Origin: Paenibacillus sedimenti
Lineage (GTDB): Bacteria > Bacillota > Bacilli > Paenibacillales > NBRC-103111
Assembly: GCF_014534655.1 (NCBI RefSeq)
Contig: NZ_JACVVD010000005.1
Span: forward strand, 310,001 to 374,000
Reading direction: 5' to 3'
DNA: 64,000 bases
The translations under genes and the position numbers were made by a program. The notes below the pieces were generated by a model, which was not told where the DNA came from, ran no database searches, and saw nothing but the letters and a program-made list of their open reading frames with translations. The stretch's first letter is position 1. Every line of letters starts with the position of its first letter. Positions 34,681 through 44,250 of the stretch are shown here, piece after piece.

Positions 34681-37600
34681 ATGTTTTTCACGATAGAAAA
34701 GCTGGAAAAGCGTCTCCAAGAATTGGAGCCGTTTCGATATCGAGATAAGCTGGTACTGAACGGTCTTCGAATCAAAGAAGAGATGGATACACAAGTCGGC
34801 CTTTACCCGGACGAGGGCGGTGAGTGGAAACCGATACAGTGCGGGGATAGGTGGCGGGGGTACGATCAATATTATTGGCTGGCTGCCGATGTTCGAATCC
34901 CGGAGCAGTGGAAAGACTGTAAAATCTTGGGGTGCTTTGACATGGGGTTAAGCGGAAGAGGAGGGATCAGCGGTTTTGAGTCGCTGTTGTTCGTAAACGG
35001 CTCCCCTTATCAGGGAGTGGATACGAATCATCAAGAAGTATTTTTCGATTCAAAGCTCGCCGGTACATCTGTCGCATTGCGTTTTCGCATGTGGACCGGA
35101 CTAAACGGATATAATCCGTCGACCGCTCCGATCGAATATACCATACAGCGCTTGGAGCTGTGCTGGCTGGATGAACCGACGGATGATCTTTATTTTACGG
35201 CTAAAGCTGTCTTGCAGACGCTTCAAGTGTTGGATGAAAATCGGACCGAATACCATGTCCTTCTTAAGATGCTGGATCGCGCATTACTATGCATCGACTG
35301 GTCGAGGCCGGGATCGGAATCCTTTTATCAATCAGTCCATGAAGCCATTCATTTATTTCGTGAACTGTTGCAAAAAGAGCCTAAAACCCACGCTGTTGTC
35401 GTACAATGTATCGGTCATACGCATATCGACATTGCTTGGCTCTGGAGGCTGGAGCATACCCGGGAGAAAGCCGCTCGATCCTTTTCCACCGTGCTTCGAT
35501 TAATGGAACAGTATCCGGACTATGTGTTTCTCCAAACCCAGCCGCAGCTTTATGAATATATGAAGCACGATTATCCCGAGCTTTATGAACAAATTCGCCA
35601 GCGCATGGCGGAGGGGCAGTGGGAAGCCGGAGGGGCGATGTGGCTCGAAGCGGACTGCAATCTGTCGTCAGGCGAATCGCTGGTTAGGCATATTTTATAT
35701 GGAACACGGTTTTTACAACAGGAATTCGGGGTCAATTGCACCTATCTATGGCTGCCCGACGTGTTTGGTTACAGCTGGTCGCTGCCGCAGATTTTAAGAA
35801 AAAGCGGGATCAGCACGTTTATGACGACCAAGATCAGCTGGAATCAATATAACCGAATGCCTAATGATACGTTTGTTTGGCGGGGCATTGACGGCTCCGA
35901 GATCATCACCCATTTCATTACGACGCCGGATCCGGGTAGAACGGAAAACGGAGCGTTTTTTTACACGTATAACGGGGGCATTACGGCTGAATCGGTTCAA
36001 GGAATTTGGAATGGTTATAGGGATAAGGGGATTAACCAAAAGCTTCTTCTCGCTTATGGTTTCGGGGACGGCGGAGGCGGTGTTAACCGGGAAATGCTGG
36101 AAATGCGCAGGAGATTGTCCGAGCTGCCGGGACTTCCTCAAGTGATCACGGGCAGAGCAGATCAATATTTTGCTGAGTTGGAACAAACGATTCGCGATAC
36201 AGATCAATATGTGCATACCTGGGATGGAGAGCTGTATTTGGAGCTGCATCGGGGGACTTACTCGAGTCAGGCCTACAATAAACGGATGAATCGTAAGCTT
36301 GAGCTTTTATACCGGGACACCGAGTTTATGCAAGTTTTGGGCGGATTGCTTGACGATACCTTCGTGCCGTCAGCGGAATTGAACCAAGGCTGGAAGATCA
36401 TCCTCCGAAATCAGTTTCACGATATCATTCCGGGCTCTTCGATCAGGGAAGTTTATGAGGATAGTAAAGTAGAGTACAACGAGGCTCTTGAGATTGCGGA
36501 AAAAAGCATAAAAGAAGCGGCTGTCTCCATTTTGCAGCAGCGGGAACGAGCTTGGACGGTATTTAACAGCGCTTCGTGGAGCCGGAGCGATCATGTTATG
36601 ATTCCTTTTGCTGAAGCGCCGGAACAGGGACGTTGGATTCGGGAAACGGGAGAGATTTGCCCGTCTCAGCGTACAGAGAAAGGCTGGCTTGTGCGTTTGA
36701 CCAATTTGCCGCCTATGGGATTTGCCGTAATTAGGCAGGAGAAGACCGCCGAAGCCATGAGTATGGAAGGGGGACCTTTTCAAAGCTTAGAGAAGCGGAT
36801 CGAGACTCCTTTTTATATTGTGTATTGGAACGAGTATGGCCATCTTACAAAAATTTATGATAAGCAGGCTGGTAGAGATGTTCTGAAAGCAAAAGAATTC
36901 GGCAATGTGTTCGAAGTATTCGAGGATAAGCCGAAGAGTAGGCATGAGGCGTGGGATATCGATCTGTATTACCTGGAAAAAAGAAGGATCATTGATAACT
37001 GTACACAGGTGCGGATCGTGGAGATGGGGCCTCTGCGAGCTGTCATTCAATTCTCATGGCGTTACATGGATTCCGACCTGACCCAGAAAATGGTCCTCTA
37101 CGCAGACAGCCGGCGTATCGATTTTGACACAATGGTCAATTGGAATGAGCAGCGCCAGCTGTTAAAGGTGGCGTTTCCTGTGAACATAAGGGCAACAGAA
37201 GCAACTTATGATATTCAATTCGGGAATGTAAAACGGCCGACCCATTGGAACACAAGCTGGGATTACGCGAGATTCGAAACGGTAGGGCATCAGTGGACCG
37301 ATCTTTCCGAGCGGGGATACGGCGTCAGTTTAATGAATGACTGCAAATACGGCTATGACATCAAAGATCACAAAATGCGACTGACTTTGATCAAGTCCGC
37401 CATGGTACCGGACCCTACAGCTGACCAAGGGGAGCATGTTTTTTGCTACTCGCTTTACCCTCATGAGGGTGACTGGTTCGCAGGCGGCACCGTGCAGGAA
37501 GCGTGGCATTTGAACAGTCCCTTAGCTGCACTGCAGGGTCAATCGGCGAGGGATCAATTCTCCCTCTTCAGCGTCAATGTGCGAAATGTTATTATTGATG

Positions 37601-37827
37601 CCATCAAGCCTGCAGAGGAGGGTGAGGGACTCATCGTTCGACTGCATGAGTATGCCGGAGCGAGTGGGCTAATGGAGCTTTCAAGCGGTTTACCTAACTT
37701 CCAGTGGCAGGAGACCGATCTGCTTGAGAATCCTCTTTCCGAAGAAGGGCGAAGCGGGCAAGGCACCATTCAATGTGAAATTGAGCCTTATGAAATCAAA
37801 ACGTTTCTGATATATGGATGGAAATGA
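34681..37827 (+). CDS. Alpha-mannosidase, glycoside hydrolase family 38
   Basis: 1048 residues. Zinc ligands His248 and Asp250 lie in GHTHIDIAWLWRLEHTREKA, and the probable nucleophile Asp360 in YLWLPDVFGYSWSLPQ. The middle three-helix bundle and C-terminal beta domains follow, as usual for the family (about 1000 residues). There is no signal peptide, so it acts in the cytosol. The site GGAGG precedes the ATG at 34681, 16 bases after the previous stop. It removes alpha-linked mannose from an imported glycan. Confidence 0.93.
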   Translation: MFFTIEKLEKRLQELEPFRYRDKLVLNGLRIKEEMDTQVGLYPDEGGEWKPIQCGDRWRGYDQYYWLAADVRIPEQWKDCKILGCFDMGLSGRGGISGFESLLFVNGSPYQGVDTNHQEVFFDSKLAGTSVALRFRMWTGLNGYNPSTAPIEYTIQRLELCWLDEPTDDLYFTAKAVLQTLQVLDENRTEYHVLLKMLDRALLCIDWSRPGSESFYQSVHEAIHLFRELLQKEPKTHAVVVQCIGHTHIDIAWLWRLEHTREKAARSFSTVLRLMEQYPDYVFLQTQPQLYEYMKHDYPELYEQIRQRMAEGQWEAGGAMWLEADCNLSSGESLVRHILYGTRFLQQEFGVNCTYLWLPDVFGYSWSLPQILRKSGISTFMTTKISWNQYNRMPNDTFVWRGIDGSEIITHFITTPDPGRTENGAFFYTYNGGITAESVQGIWNGYRDKGINQKLLLAYGFGDGGGGVNREMLEMRRRLSELPGLPQVITGRADQYFAELEQTIRDTDQYVHTWDGELYLELHRGTYSSQAYNKRMNRKLELLYRDTEFMQVLGGLLDDTFVPSAELNQGWKIILRNQFHDIIPGSSIREVYEDSKVEYNEALEIAEKSIKEAAVSILQQRERAWTVFNSASWSRSDHVMIPFAEAPEQGRWIRETGEICPSQRTEKGWLVRLTNLPPMGFAVIRQEKTAEAMSMEGGPFQSLEKRIETPFYIVYWNEYGHLTKIYDKQAGRDVLKAKEFGNVFEVFEDKPKSRHEAWDIDLYYLEKRRIIDNCTQVRIVEMGPLRAVIQFSWRYMDSDLTQKMVLYADSRRIDFDTMVNWNEQRQLLKVAFPVNIRATEATYDIQFGNVKRPTHWNTSWDYARFETVGHQWTDLSERGYGVSLMNDCKYGYDIKDHKMRLTLIKSAMVPDPTADQGEHVFCYSLYPHEGDWFAGGTVQEAWHLNSPLAALQGQSARDQFSLFSVNVRNVIIDAIKPAEEGEGLIVRLHEYAGASGLMELSSGLPNFQWQETDLLENPLSEEGRSGQGTIQCEIEPYEIKTFLIYGWK

Positions 37828-37853
37828 TGCGTATGGCTGGGGAGGATGACGGT

Positions 37854-38744
37854 ATGTATGTGTTCACCTATTTTAAGGAAGATCAAGAGTGCCTATTTCT
37901 TGCACGCAGCAGCGACGGATATTTGTGGCAGGAATTAAACGATGGACTTCCGGTTTTCACTTCCAGTGTAGGTTCGCGACAAATTCGCGATCCGTTTCTT
38001 TGGGAGGATCGGCAAGGAACGTTGCATCTCATTTGGACGGATGGTTGGCGCAGCCGAAGCATCGGGTATGCACGTTCAGCAGATCTCGTTCACTGGGAGG
38101 ATGAAAAGCTGATTCCGGTGATGGAGTATTTGCCGGAAACCCAGAACGCATGGGCTCCTGAAATCTTTTATGATACGGTTGCTGATCGCTGCCGAATCAT
38201 TTGGTCTTCGACCGTAGGAGCAGGTCCCCGGAATCATCGGATTTGGTCGACCACGACACCTGATTTTCAATCGTTTGCGGAATCCAAACTTTTTTTCGAC
38301 CCAGGCTATAATGTCATCGACGCGAATATTACGGATCTCGGCGATCGTTATTTTATGCTGTTTAAGGATGAACGGGGCAGCAATGAGAAGGGAACCGACT
38401 ACAAGGCTATTCGTTCATGTTATTTAAATAAGCAGGGTGGCGATCGTCCTGAAGCAGAGAACATTTCGCACCTACTTACGTCGGCTCTGACGGAAGGACC
38501 GACGCTATATGCGGTAGAGCGGGATGGATGCAAGGAATGGGTTCTGCTTGTAGACGGGTTTCAGGAGCAGTATTACGGAGCCTTCCGATCTCATAACTTG
38601 GAGACTTGGGAGCCGATCGGCGATGAAATGCAATTGCCACGAGGCGCGCGCCATGGATCGGTCAAACGAATAGCAGGAAAGGACATCATAATCACATCAT
38701 TTAAAACGGGCAATGAATCTCATGGACCGATTTCGCAAGCTTAG
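37854..38744 (+). CDS. GH43-like glycoside hydrolase
   Basis: 296 residues from the ATG at 37854, eight bases after GGGGAGG; an upstream ATG at 37818 overlaps the mannosidase end and lacks a site. Propeller motifs include RQIRDPFLWEDRQGTLHLIW, NAWAPEIFYDTVADRC and NVIDANITDLGDRYFMLFKD. It is the third protein of this fold in the locus. Its 3' end overlaps the start of a decayed sensor-kinase gene. Cytosolic; substrate unknown, perhaps arabinose- or xylose-containing oligosaccharides. Confidence 0.82.
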   Translation: MYVFTYFKEDQECLFLARSSDGYLWQELNDGLPVFTSSVGSRQIRDPFLWEDRQGTLHLIWTDGWRSRSIGYARSADLVHWEDEKLIPVMEYLPETQNAWAPEIFYDTVADRCRIIWSSTVGAGPRNHRIWSTTTPDFQSFAESKLFFDPGYNVIDANITDLGDRYFMLFKDERGSNEKGTDYKAIRSCYLNKQGGDRPEAENISHLLTSALTEGPTLYAVERDGCKEWVLLVDGFQEQYYGAFRSHNLETWEPIGDEMQLPRGARHGSVKRIAGKDIIITSFKTGNESHGPISQA

Positions 38745-38867
38745 TCTTACCAGGCAAATTCTTTATTTGATCTCGATGATGTTGGTCATTCTCTTATTTC
38801 CTTCGTCATTTCGAACACGATTGCAGAGCGTACGATCGAAGGAAGGTCACGGACTCTTTTATTCGGA
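38713..38867 (+). pseudogene. Remnant of a sensor kinase N-terminus, frameshifted
   Basis: From 38713 the translation reads [20 protein letters not shown] then SMMLVI, the usual N-terminal helix of YesM-type kinases. Near 38791 the frame changes, and continues in the next frame as [20 protein letters not shown], again kinase-like. It then runs straight into GH95 sequence without the kinase body. The start overlaps the GH43 gene end, so an operon partner has probably been lost by deletion. Confidence 0.7.
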
Positions 38868-39675
38868 CATGGAGGCCAGCTGATCTGGGACGTGTTTACA
38901 AACTGCATCCAGGCAGCGGAGACGCTTGGAATCGATGACCCCTTCCGTAAGGAGCTGGAACAGGTAAGATCGCGCTTACTCCCTTACCGGATCGGGAAAT
39001 ACGGACAGCTTCAGGAATGGTTTCTCGACTTCGAGGATCAGGAAGTCCATCACCGCCACGTATCTCATTTGTTCGGCGTTTATCCCGGCAGACAGCTGCA
39101 TCAAGAAGCTTCTCTTGAATTGTTCGAGGCGGCGCAGCGTTCTTTGGAACGCCGTGGCGATGAGGGCACGGGGTGGAGTTTAGCCTGGAAGCTCAATCTG
39201 TGGGCTCGCTTTGGCGACGGCAATCGCGCATTACATCTGATATCCAATTTACTAAGATTGGTACACGAAGATAAGGCAAGCGTCGCCGGAGGCGGCTTTT
39301 ATCCGAATCTGTTCGATGCGCACCCGCCATTTCAGATCGACGGCAATTTCGGCTTCACGGCAGGCGTCGTGGAAATACTGCTGCAATCCCATCCGGGAGT
39401 CATCCGCTTCCTGCCTGCGCTTCCCGAAGCCTGGGATTCCGGCATGGTTCGCGGACTGCGGGCCAGAGACGGGTTCGAAATTCAGTTGTGCTGGGAGAAA
39501 TGCACCCTCGCGAGCGCGGAGATTCAATCGAAGCTTGGCAGGCCATACAGACTGTACGGTCCCGTTGAACATTGAGGCGAATGGTCGATCGGTAGCTGTT
39601 GAAAGAACGGAAGATAGCGTACTAGCTTTTGAAACCTTGCCGGGAGTCAGCTATCGCATAAGGCCATCGGCATGA
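38868..39675 (+). pseudogene. GH95 alpha-fucosidase fragment, 5'-truncated and frameshifted
   Basis: The C-terminal third of a GH95 protein is present: [20 protein letters not shown], then [40 protein letters not shown] and [18 protein letters not shown]. These parallel the intact GH95 gene downstream but are clearly diverged from it. The main frame stops at 39575, while the natural C-terminus (EANGRSVAVERTEDSVLAF) continues in another frame to 39675. The catalytic core is missing. Confidence 0.88.
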
Positions 39676-39757
39676 TAGCATGGTCGAATCTCCTTATTAG
39701 GCGTATCAATCAGGAAGCTTATAATCTCAAAATGAAGGATAAGTAAGGGACGGTCTG

Positions 39758-39794
39758 AGCCGGAGTAACACTTCCATGTGTTGCTCCGGCTGTT
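39758..39794 (+). terminator. Intrinsic terminator after the GH95 remnant
   Basis: AGCCGGAG-t-AACAC pairs with GTGTT-g-CTCCGGCT around TTCCAT, followed by GTTT. It still marks the end of the decayed operon. Confidence 0.8.
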
Positions 39795-39831
39795 TGATGA
39801 ATAACGGTTAAGGTGCAAAGGAGGCTATGAC

Positions 39832-42141
39832 ATGACCACATTGAAGCTCTGGTACGACAAACCCGCCGACCGCTGGGACGAGGCGCTGCCGCTCGGAAAC
39901 GGGAGGCTTGGGGCTATGGTGTTCGGGAAGATGTATTCGGAACGGATCCAGTTGAACGAGGATAGCATATGGTATGGCGGGCCGATGGACCGGAACAATC
40001 CGGATGCGCTCAAACATCTGCCCCGCATAAGAGAACTCATTTTCGAAGGCAAAGTGAGGGAGGCTGAACGACTGGCCGCATTCGCGCTCACGGGAGTGCC
40101 GGAGGGACAGCGCCATTACGAGCCGCTTGGGAATTTGTATATGTTCTTTGCGGGTGAGGAAGGCGAAATCACAGAATATAAACGGGAGCTTGATCTGGAA
40201 ACCGGCATTGCAGCTGTCTCCTATAAGCGCGATGGCGTTCGATATCGTAGGGAAATCTTCGCTAGCTTCCCGAATCAATGTCTGGTGATTCACCTTACGG
40301 CAGATACGCCAGGCAGTCTTACTTTCCACACTCAACTCGCCAGAGGCAATGAGCCGTGGAACTACGATCCGTTTGGCAAGCATAAGTTCAAATATCAGGT
40401 TGGCTTTAACGCTTATGTGGATGAAAGCAGAGCGTTGTCCGACCTTTCGACAATGATGCGAGGCCAATGCGGCGGGCGGGATGGCGTCGATTTCGCCGGG
40501 ATGATGAAAGTGAAGGCCGAAGGCGGCCATGTCTCGACCATCGGGAATACCGTTCTGGTGGAGGGAGCGGATTCCGCAACCCTCTACTTGACGGCGGGCA
40601 CAACGTTCCGTACGGAGGATCCGTTGGCGTACTGCACAGACAAGATCGAAGAAGCGCAGCGGCAGCCTTACGAACGGCTTCGGTGCCGTCACATCGAAGA
40701 CTATCGATCGCTGTTCGATCGCGTGTGCTTCTCATTGCCGTATCCAGATTCGCTCGACGGGCAGCCGACGGATGTCAGGCTGAGGAGAGTAAGCGCCGGC
40801 GAACGGGACGACGGCTTGCTGACGTTGTATTTTCAATTCGGCAGGTATTTGATGATCGCCGGAAGTCGGCCCGGATCGCTGCCGACTACGCTTCAGGGTA
40901 TCTGGAATCAGGATATGCTGCCCATCTGGGATAGTAAGTATACAATCAACATAAATACCCAAATGAATTACTGGCCCAGCGAAACGTGCAACCTGGCGGA
41001 GTGTCATCTCCCGCTGTTCGAGCTGCTCGAAAGAATGAGAGCGCCGGGACGGCGAACCGCTCAGGTCATGTACGGATGCAAGGGATTCATGGCGCATCAC
41101 AATACGGATATCTGGGCTGACACCGCGCCGCAGGATGTCTGTTTGAGCTCCACCGTATGGGTGCTCGGTGCCGCATGGCTGTGCCTGCATTTATGGGAGC
41201 ATTACGAGTACGGCGGAGACCTCGAATTTTTGAGGCAAGCTTACGACACGATGAAAGAAGCGGCTGAGTTTCTTGCGGATTATATGGTGGAGGACTGGGA
41301 AGGGCGGCTCGTGATTTGTCCCACATTGTCTCCTGAGAATGAATATCGGTTGCCGAGCGGCGAGACGGGCGTACTCTGTTCTGGCGCTTCCATGGACAGC
41401 CAAATCATTCGCGCGTTATTCGAAAGCTGTATCGCCGCTTCCGGGAAGCTGGGCATCGACAGCGGCTTTGCTACACAACTGCGGTATCTGCTCGAGAAGA
41501 TTCCGCAGCCGCAAATCGGCCGTTACGGGCAAATTCAGGAATGGGCGGACGACTACGAGGAGGTAGAGCCCGGACATCGCCATATCTCGCAGCTGTTCGC
41601 CTTGCATCCGGGCAATCAGATCACCGTTCGCGAAACGCCGGAGCTGGCGCTCGCCGCCCGCAGAACGCTAGAGAGGAGGCTATCGCACGGAGGCGGGCAT
41701 ACGGGCTGGAGCCGCGCTTGGATTGCCAACATGTGGGCAAGGCTCGAGGACGGCCAGCTTGCTTATGAGAATGTCGGAGCTATGCTGGGTCATTCGACAT
41801 TGCCGAATTTGTTCTGTACGCATCCGCCTTTCCAGATCGACGGGAATTTTGGAGGCACTTCCGCAATAGCGCAAATGCTCATTCAGAGCCATCGCGGCGA
41901 AATTCATCTGTTGCCCGCGATACCGGAATGCTGGCAGACCGGCGGTTTCAGCGGCATGAGAGCCAGAGGCGGTGTGGAGATAGATTGTTCGTGGGAAGCG
42001 GGAGCGGTCGTTGCCGTCAAAGTGAAGGCAGCACTGGATCAGGTAATCCAATTGCGGGTCAAGAACTTTGTGAGAGAGCTTCGGGTGACGAAAGGAACAG
42101 CGTATCACCTGGACGGCCAGCTGAACTTATTGATCCGTTGA
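39832..42141 (+). CDS. Alpha-L-fucosidase, glycoside hydrolase family 95
   Basis: 769 residues. The N-terminal beta-domain opens LKLWYDKPADRWDEALPLGN and GRLGAMVFGK. The (alpha/alpha)6 barrel carries INTQMNYWPSETCNLAECHL, MAHHNTDIWADTAPQDVC and CPTLSPENEYRLPSG, and the C-terminal part [20 protein letters not shown]. The length is normal for GH95. It lacks a signal peptide, so it is intracellular. The family hydrolyses alpha-1,2-L-fucosyl bonds, or alpha-L-galactosyl bonds in some members. The AAAGGAGG site precedes the ATG. Codon use looks more GC-rich than in neighbouring genes. Confidence 0.93.
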   Translation: MTTLKLWYDKPADRWDEALPLGNGRLGAMVFGKMYSERIQLNEDSIWYGGPMDRNNPDALKHLPRIRELIFEGKVREAERLAAFALTGVPEGQRHYEPLGNLYMFFAGEEGEITEYKRELDLETGIAAVSYKRDGVRYRREIFASFPNQCLVIHLTADTPGSLTFHTQLARGNEPWNYDPFGKHKFKYQVGFNAYVDESRALSDLSTMMRGQCGGRDGVDFAGMMKVKAEGGHVSTIGNTVLVEGADSATLYLTAGTTFRTEDPLAYCTDKIEEAQRQPYERLRCRHIEDYRSLFDRVCFSLPYPDSLDGQPTDVRLRRVSAGERDDGLLTLYFQFGRYLMIAGSRPGSLPTTLQGIWNQDMLPIWDSKYTININTQMNYWPSETCNLAECHLPLFELLERMRAPGRRTAQVMYGCKGFMAHHNTDIWADTAPQDVCLSSTVWVLGAAWLCLHLWEHYEYGGDLEFLRQAYDTMKEAAEFLADYMVEDWEGRLVICPTLSPENEYRLPSGETGVLCSGASMDSQIIRALFESCIAASGKLGIDSGFATQLRYLLEKIPQPQIGRYGQIQEWADDYEEVEPGHRHISQLFALHPGNQITVRETPELALAARRTLERRLSHGGGHTGWSRAWIANMWARLEDGQLAYENVGAMLGHSTLPNLFCTHPPFQIDGNFGGTSAIAQMLIQSHRGEIHLLPAIPECWQTGGFSGMRARGGVEIDCSWEAGAVVAVKVKAALDQVIQLRVKNFVRELRVTKGTAYHLDGQLNLLIR

Positions 42142-42250
42142 TGAGACGGAAGAGGTGAAAATCAGCGATCTGGCAGTCATCCTTTTCAGATATGGAGTGC
42201 GCGCAAAAAGGAGGATTCACAAGTCTTTTTTAACCTGGAAGGTGTATGAA

Positions 42251-43052
42251 ATGGGAGAAGGAACGATCTACTATATCGACAGCAGAAATGGGAACGACGG
42301 CAATAAGGGGACTGTCCTGGAGCAAGCTTGGAAAAGCCTGCACAAAGTGTAATTAAACCCGGGGATCATATCCGGTTCGCCGGGGGTTCCCGTTATTCCG
42401 GACAGTTAAAGACGCGAGGGTCAGGCTTAGCGGGGGGCACCTATCGTCATCGACAGGTACGGGGAAGGCGACGATCCCCGGATTGACGGGGACGGAAAAT
42501 ATTTGGAAACCGTTCACTTGTACAATGTGGAATACTGGGAGATCCGTAATCTGGAGATTACGAATACCGGAGTAGAAAGAGAAGCGAAGCGTAAAGGAGT
42601 GTTCGTTCAAGTCCATAATTTCGGCACGGCGCATGCGAGACCAGGGCGGTTGCGCCGGCATATGGCCATGGAGCAGCGATAATACCGTCATCCAGTTCAA
42701 TGAAGTCAGCCATTACAAGGGTACGGTTGCGGACAGGGCTTCGACTCGGACTGGAATTGCCGAAATACGGTGATTCAATGCAACTACAGCCACGACAACG
42801 AGGGCGGTTTTGTCTCTGGTCTGCAACTGCGGCGATAACGTAATGCCCGAGAGCGCGGGGAATGAAGGGTCGATCATCCGCTATAACGTCAGTGTGAACG
42901 ACCGATGCAGAACGTTTCACATCACAGGGCCAACTGCGGGTACGAGGATTCATGACAATTTGGTTTATATCGGACCAGAGTGGGATATTCCTCTGCTTCT
43001 TGTTTCCGACTGGGGCGGTGTGACGGAAGAGGCGAGTTCTAAGGGCAACTAA
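42251..43052 (+). pseudogene. Right-handed beta-helix protein gene, multiply frameshifted
   Basis: The first frame, from the ATG at 42251, reads GTIYYIDSRNGNDGNKGT and stops at 42352. Other frames continue the same protein: PGDHIRFAGGSRYSG, PIVIDRYGEGDDPRIDGDGK, NVEYWEIRNLEITNTGV, SSDNTVIQFNEVSHYKG and finally EGSIIRYNVSVNDRCRTFHI. At least four indels are needed. Such proteins are polysaccharide lyases or hydrolases acting on pectin-like chains. The decay is extensive. Confidence 0.88.
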
Positions 43053-43070
43053 TAGTCCCTTTTAGAATCA

Positions 43071-43706
43071 TTACAATATTTTTATCCCACTAATAAAAAC
43101 ATAGAAAGTAAAGTAGAGGAATAGGAACCCTGATGCTAATGAGAAAAATCGTAGCATTTTAGCACCCATCAACTTTCCACCAATACTACTCAAATATGCA
43201 AGAATAGCTCCCCAAACTATTGATACCGTTACAAACCCAATAAAAAATGGCATCAAACTTTGGTCAGATGCATTACCAATCGTTGAACTAACTACACTAC
43301 CTCCAACAGTTGCAAACCATACTAATGCTGTAGGAGCAGAAACAACTAGCCAAATACCTGTAAAGAAATATGCCCACAAGGATTTCTTCTCAATGCCTTT
43401 TCCTTTTAAATTTAATAGCTTAGGTGAAAAGAAATCTTTAAACGCTTTATACGTTAAATAGCAAAGCATGATTGTTCCGCCAATCCATAAAACAATTTGG
43501 AAAATAGAACTAGATTGTAATAACAATGCGATTCCTAACACAGATAGTACAGCATAAACCATATCACCAACCGCACAACCTAACGAAAAAATAAAAGCAG
43601 GTAAAAAACCTTTTGTAATTCCTGTTCGAATAAGACCGAGATTTCCCGTTCCAAGTTCAAGTACAAGAGACATACCAATTAAAAAGCCTGAGATGTAAAG
43701 TTCCAA
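43071..43706 (-). CDS. LysE-family amino-acid exporter
   Basis: About 211 residues with six hydrophobic helices. It starts with TTG at 43706, eight bases after AGAAAGG; an ATG at 43715 overlaps that site. The N-terminus ELYISGFLIGMSLVLELGTG matches the LysE/RhtB fold, where a Pro/Gly motif follows the first helix, and LWIGGTIMLCYLTYKAFKDF is typical of the middle. It exports an amino acid across the cytoplasmic membrane. A T-box-like leader upstream suggests control by an uncharged tRNA. The gene is AT-rich compared with the genes to its left. Confidence 0.85.
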   Translation of the reverse strand: MELYISGFLIGMSLVLELGTGNLGLIRTGITKGFLPAFIFSLGCAVGDMVYAVLSVLGIALLLQSSSIFQIVLWIGGTIMLCYLTYKAFKDFFSPKLLNLKGKGIEKKSLWAYFFTGIWLVVSAPTALVWFATVGGSVVSSTIGNASDQSLMPFFIGFVTVSIVWGAILAYLSSIGGKLMGAKMLRFFSLASGFLFLYFTFYVFISGIKIL

Positions 43707-43726
43707 AATAATCATCCTTTCTAAAA

Positions 43727-43915
43727 TAAAAAAGCCCTCGCCTCTTAAAAAAAGAGACGAGAGCATATATTCCCGTGGTATAGTTGCCACAAATGTGACC
43801 CCATTTACCGTTGTTAACGGGGCCTCCCCCGATGTCCTACTGAATTTCAGAACATTTCTCCAATGTGCGTTCATTCAAAGTGATTGTATTAGGCTTTGAA
43901 TCTTCAACACAGTGC
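43727..43915 (-). ncRNA. T-box-like leader of the LysE-family gene
   Basis: On the minus strand the leader holds an AGTAGG segment at a stem base, a CCCGTTAACAACGG hairpin, then TTTGTGGCAAC and ACCACGGGA, followed by the terminator CTCTCGTCTC...GAGGCGAGGGC-TTTTTT (43764-43728). This resembles the T-box core (GGGTGGNACCGCGG with CGTCCC) and its terminator. The UGGC bulge would pair with a tRNA ending GCCA, as tRNA-Ser or tRNA-Trp. Stem I appears short and the specifier codon could not be assigned. Confidence 0.6.
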
Positions 43916-43932
43916 TTTATAGAATTGTATTG

Positions 43933-43961
43933 ATTATACAAACACTGTATTAAAAAAGCAA
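43933..43961 (-). promoter_or_regulatory. Sigma-A promoter of the LysE-family leader
   Basis: On the minus strand TTGCTT (43961-43956), a 17-bp spacer and a perfect TATAAT (43938-43933). The start point would be near 43925, giving a leader of about 220 bases. Confidence 0.8.
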
Positions 43962-44024
43962 AAGAAATAATTGTCTATCAGTCCATTTATTATTACTTAT
44001 TCTTACTGATTGAAAATTCTTTTG

Positions 44025-44147
44025 ATGGGTAAGCGTGCACGCGTTAGAGACACCATGCTGACGCTATCCGGCGCGCAGCGCGCCTACCTCGCTTGCGGAT
44101 CAACCGATTGCGTACTTGTCGCGTGTTTAAGGCTGACTAAAGCATAA
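44025..44147 (+). other. GC-rich patch with a 40-codon frame
   Basis: A short frame (MGKRARVRDTMLTLSGAQRA, then YLACGSTDCVLVACLRLTKA) lies in a GC-rich island containing GCGCGCAGCGCGC, within an AT-rich region. It has no ribosome site and I recognise no family. It may be the end of a lost gene. The rest of the gap between 43962 and 44583 shows only a hairpin and a small frame, listed separately. Confidence 0.35.
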
Positions 44148-44183
44148 ATAGCCCTCATCTTGATTACAAGGTGTGGGCTATTT
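44146..44183. terminator. Hairpin, probable terminator of a lost gene
   Basis: AAATAGCCC pairs with GGGCTATTT, with an inner CTTG/CAAG pairing. The following T run is weak. No complete gene ends here, so it may belong to a deleted one. Confidence 0.6.
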
Positions 44184-44250
44184 GCCTCTTACGATGCAAA
44201 GATAACTGAAACTTTCTTTTACGAATCTGAAATAAAGTTATTTATAGCGA

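Noticed and set aside
39808-40692. A 294-codon open frame opposite the GH95 gene
   Set aside because: Long only because the GC-rich GH95 codons rarely produce stops on the other strand.
43716-43874. N-terminal extension of the LysE-family protein
   Set aside because: It would translate the terminator and T-box-like core; a proper ribosome site lies before 43706.
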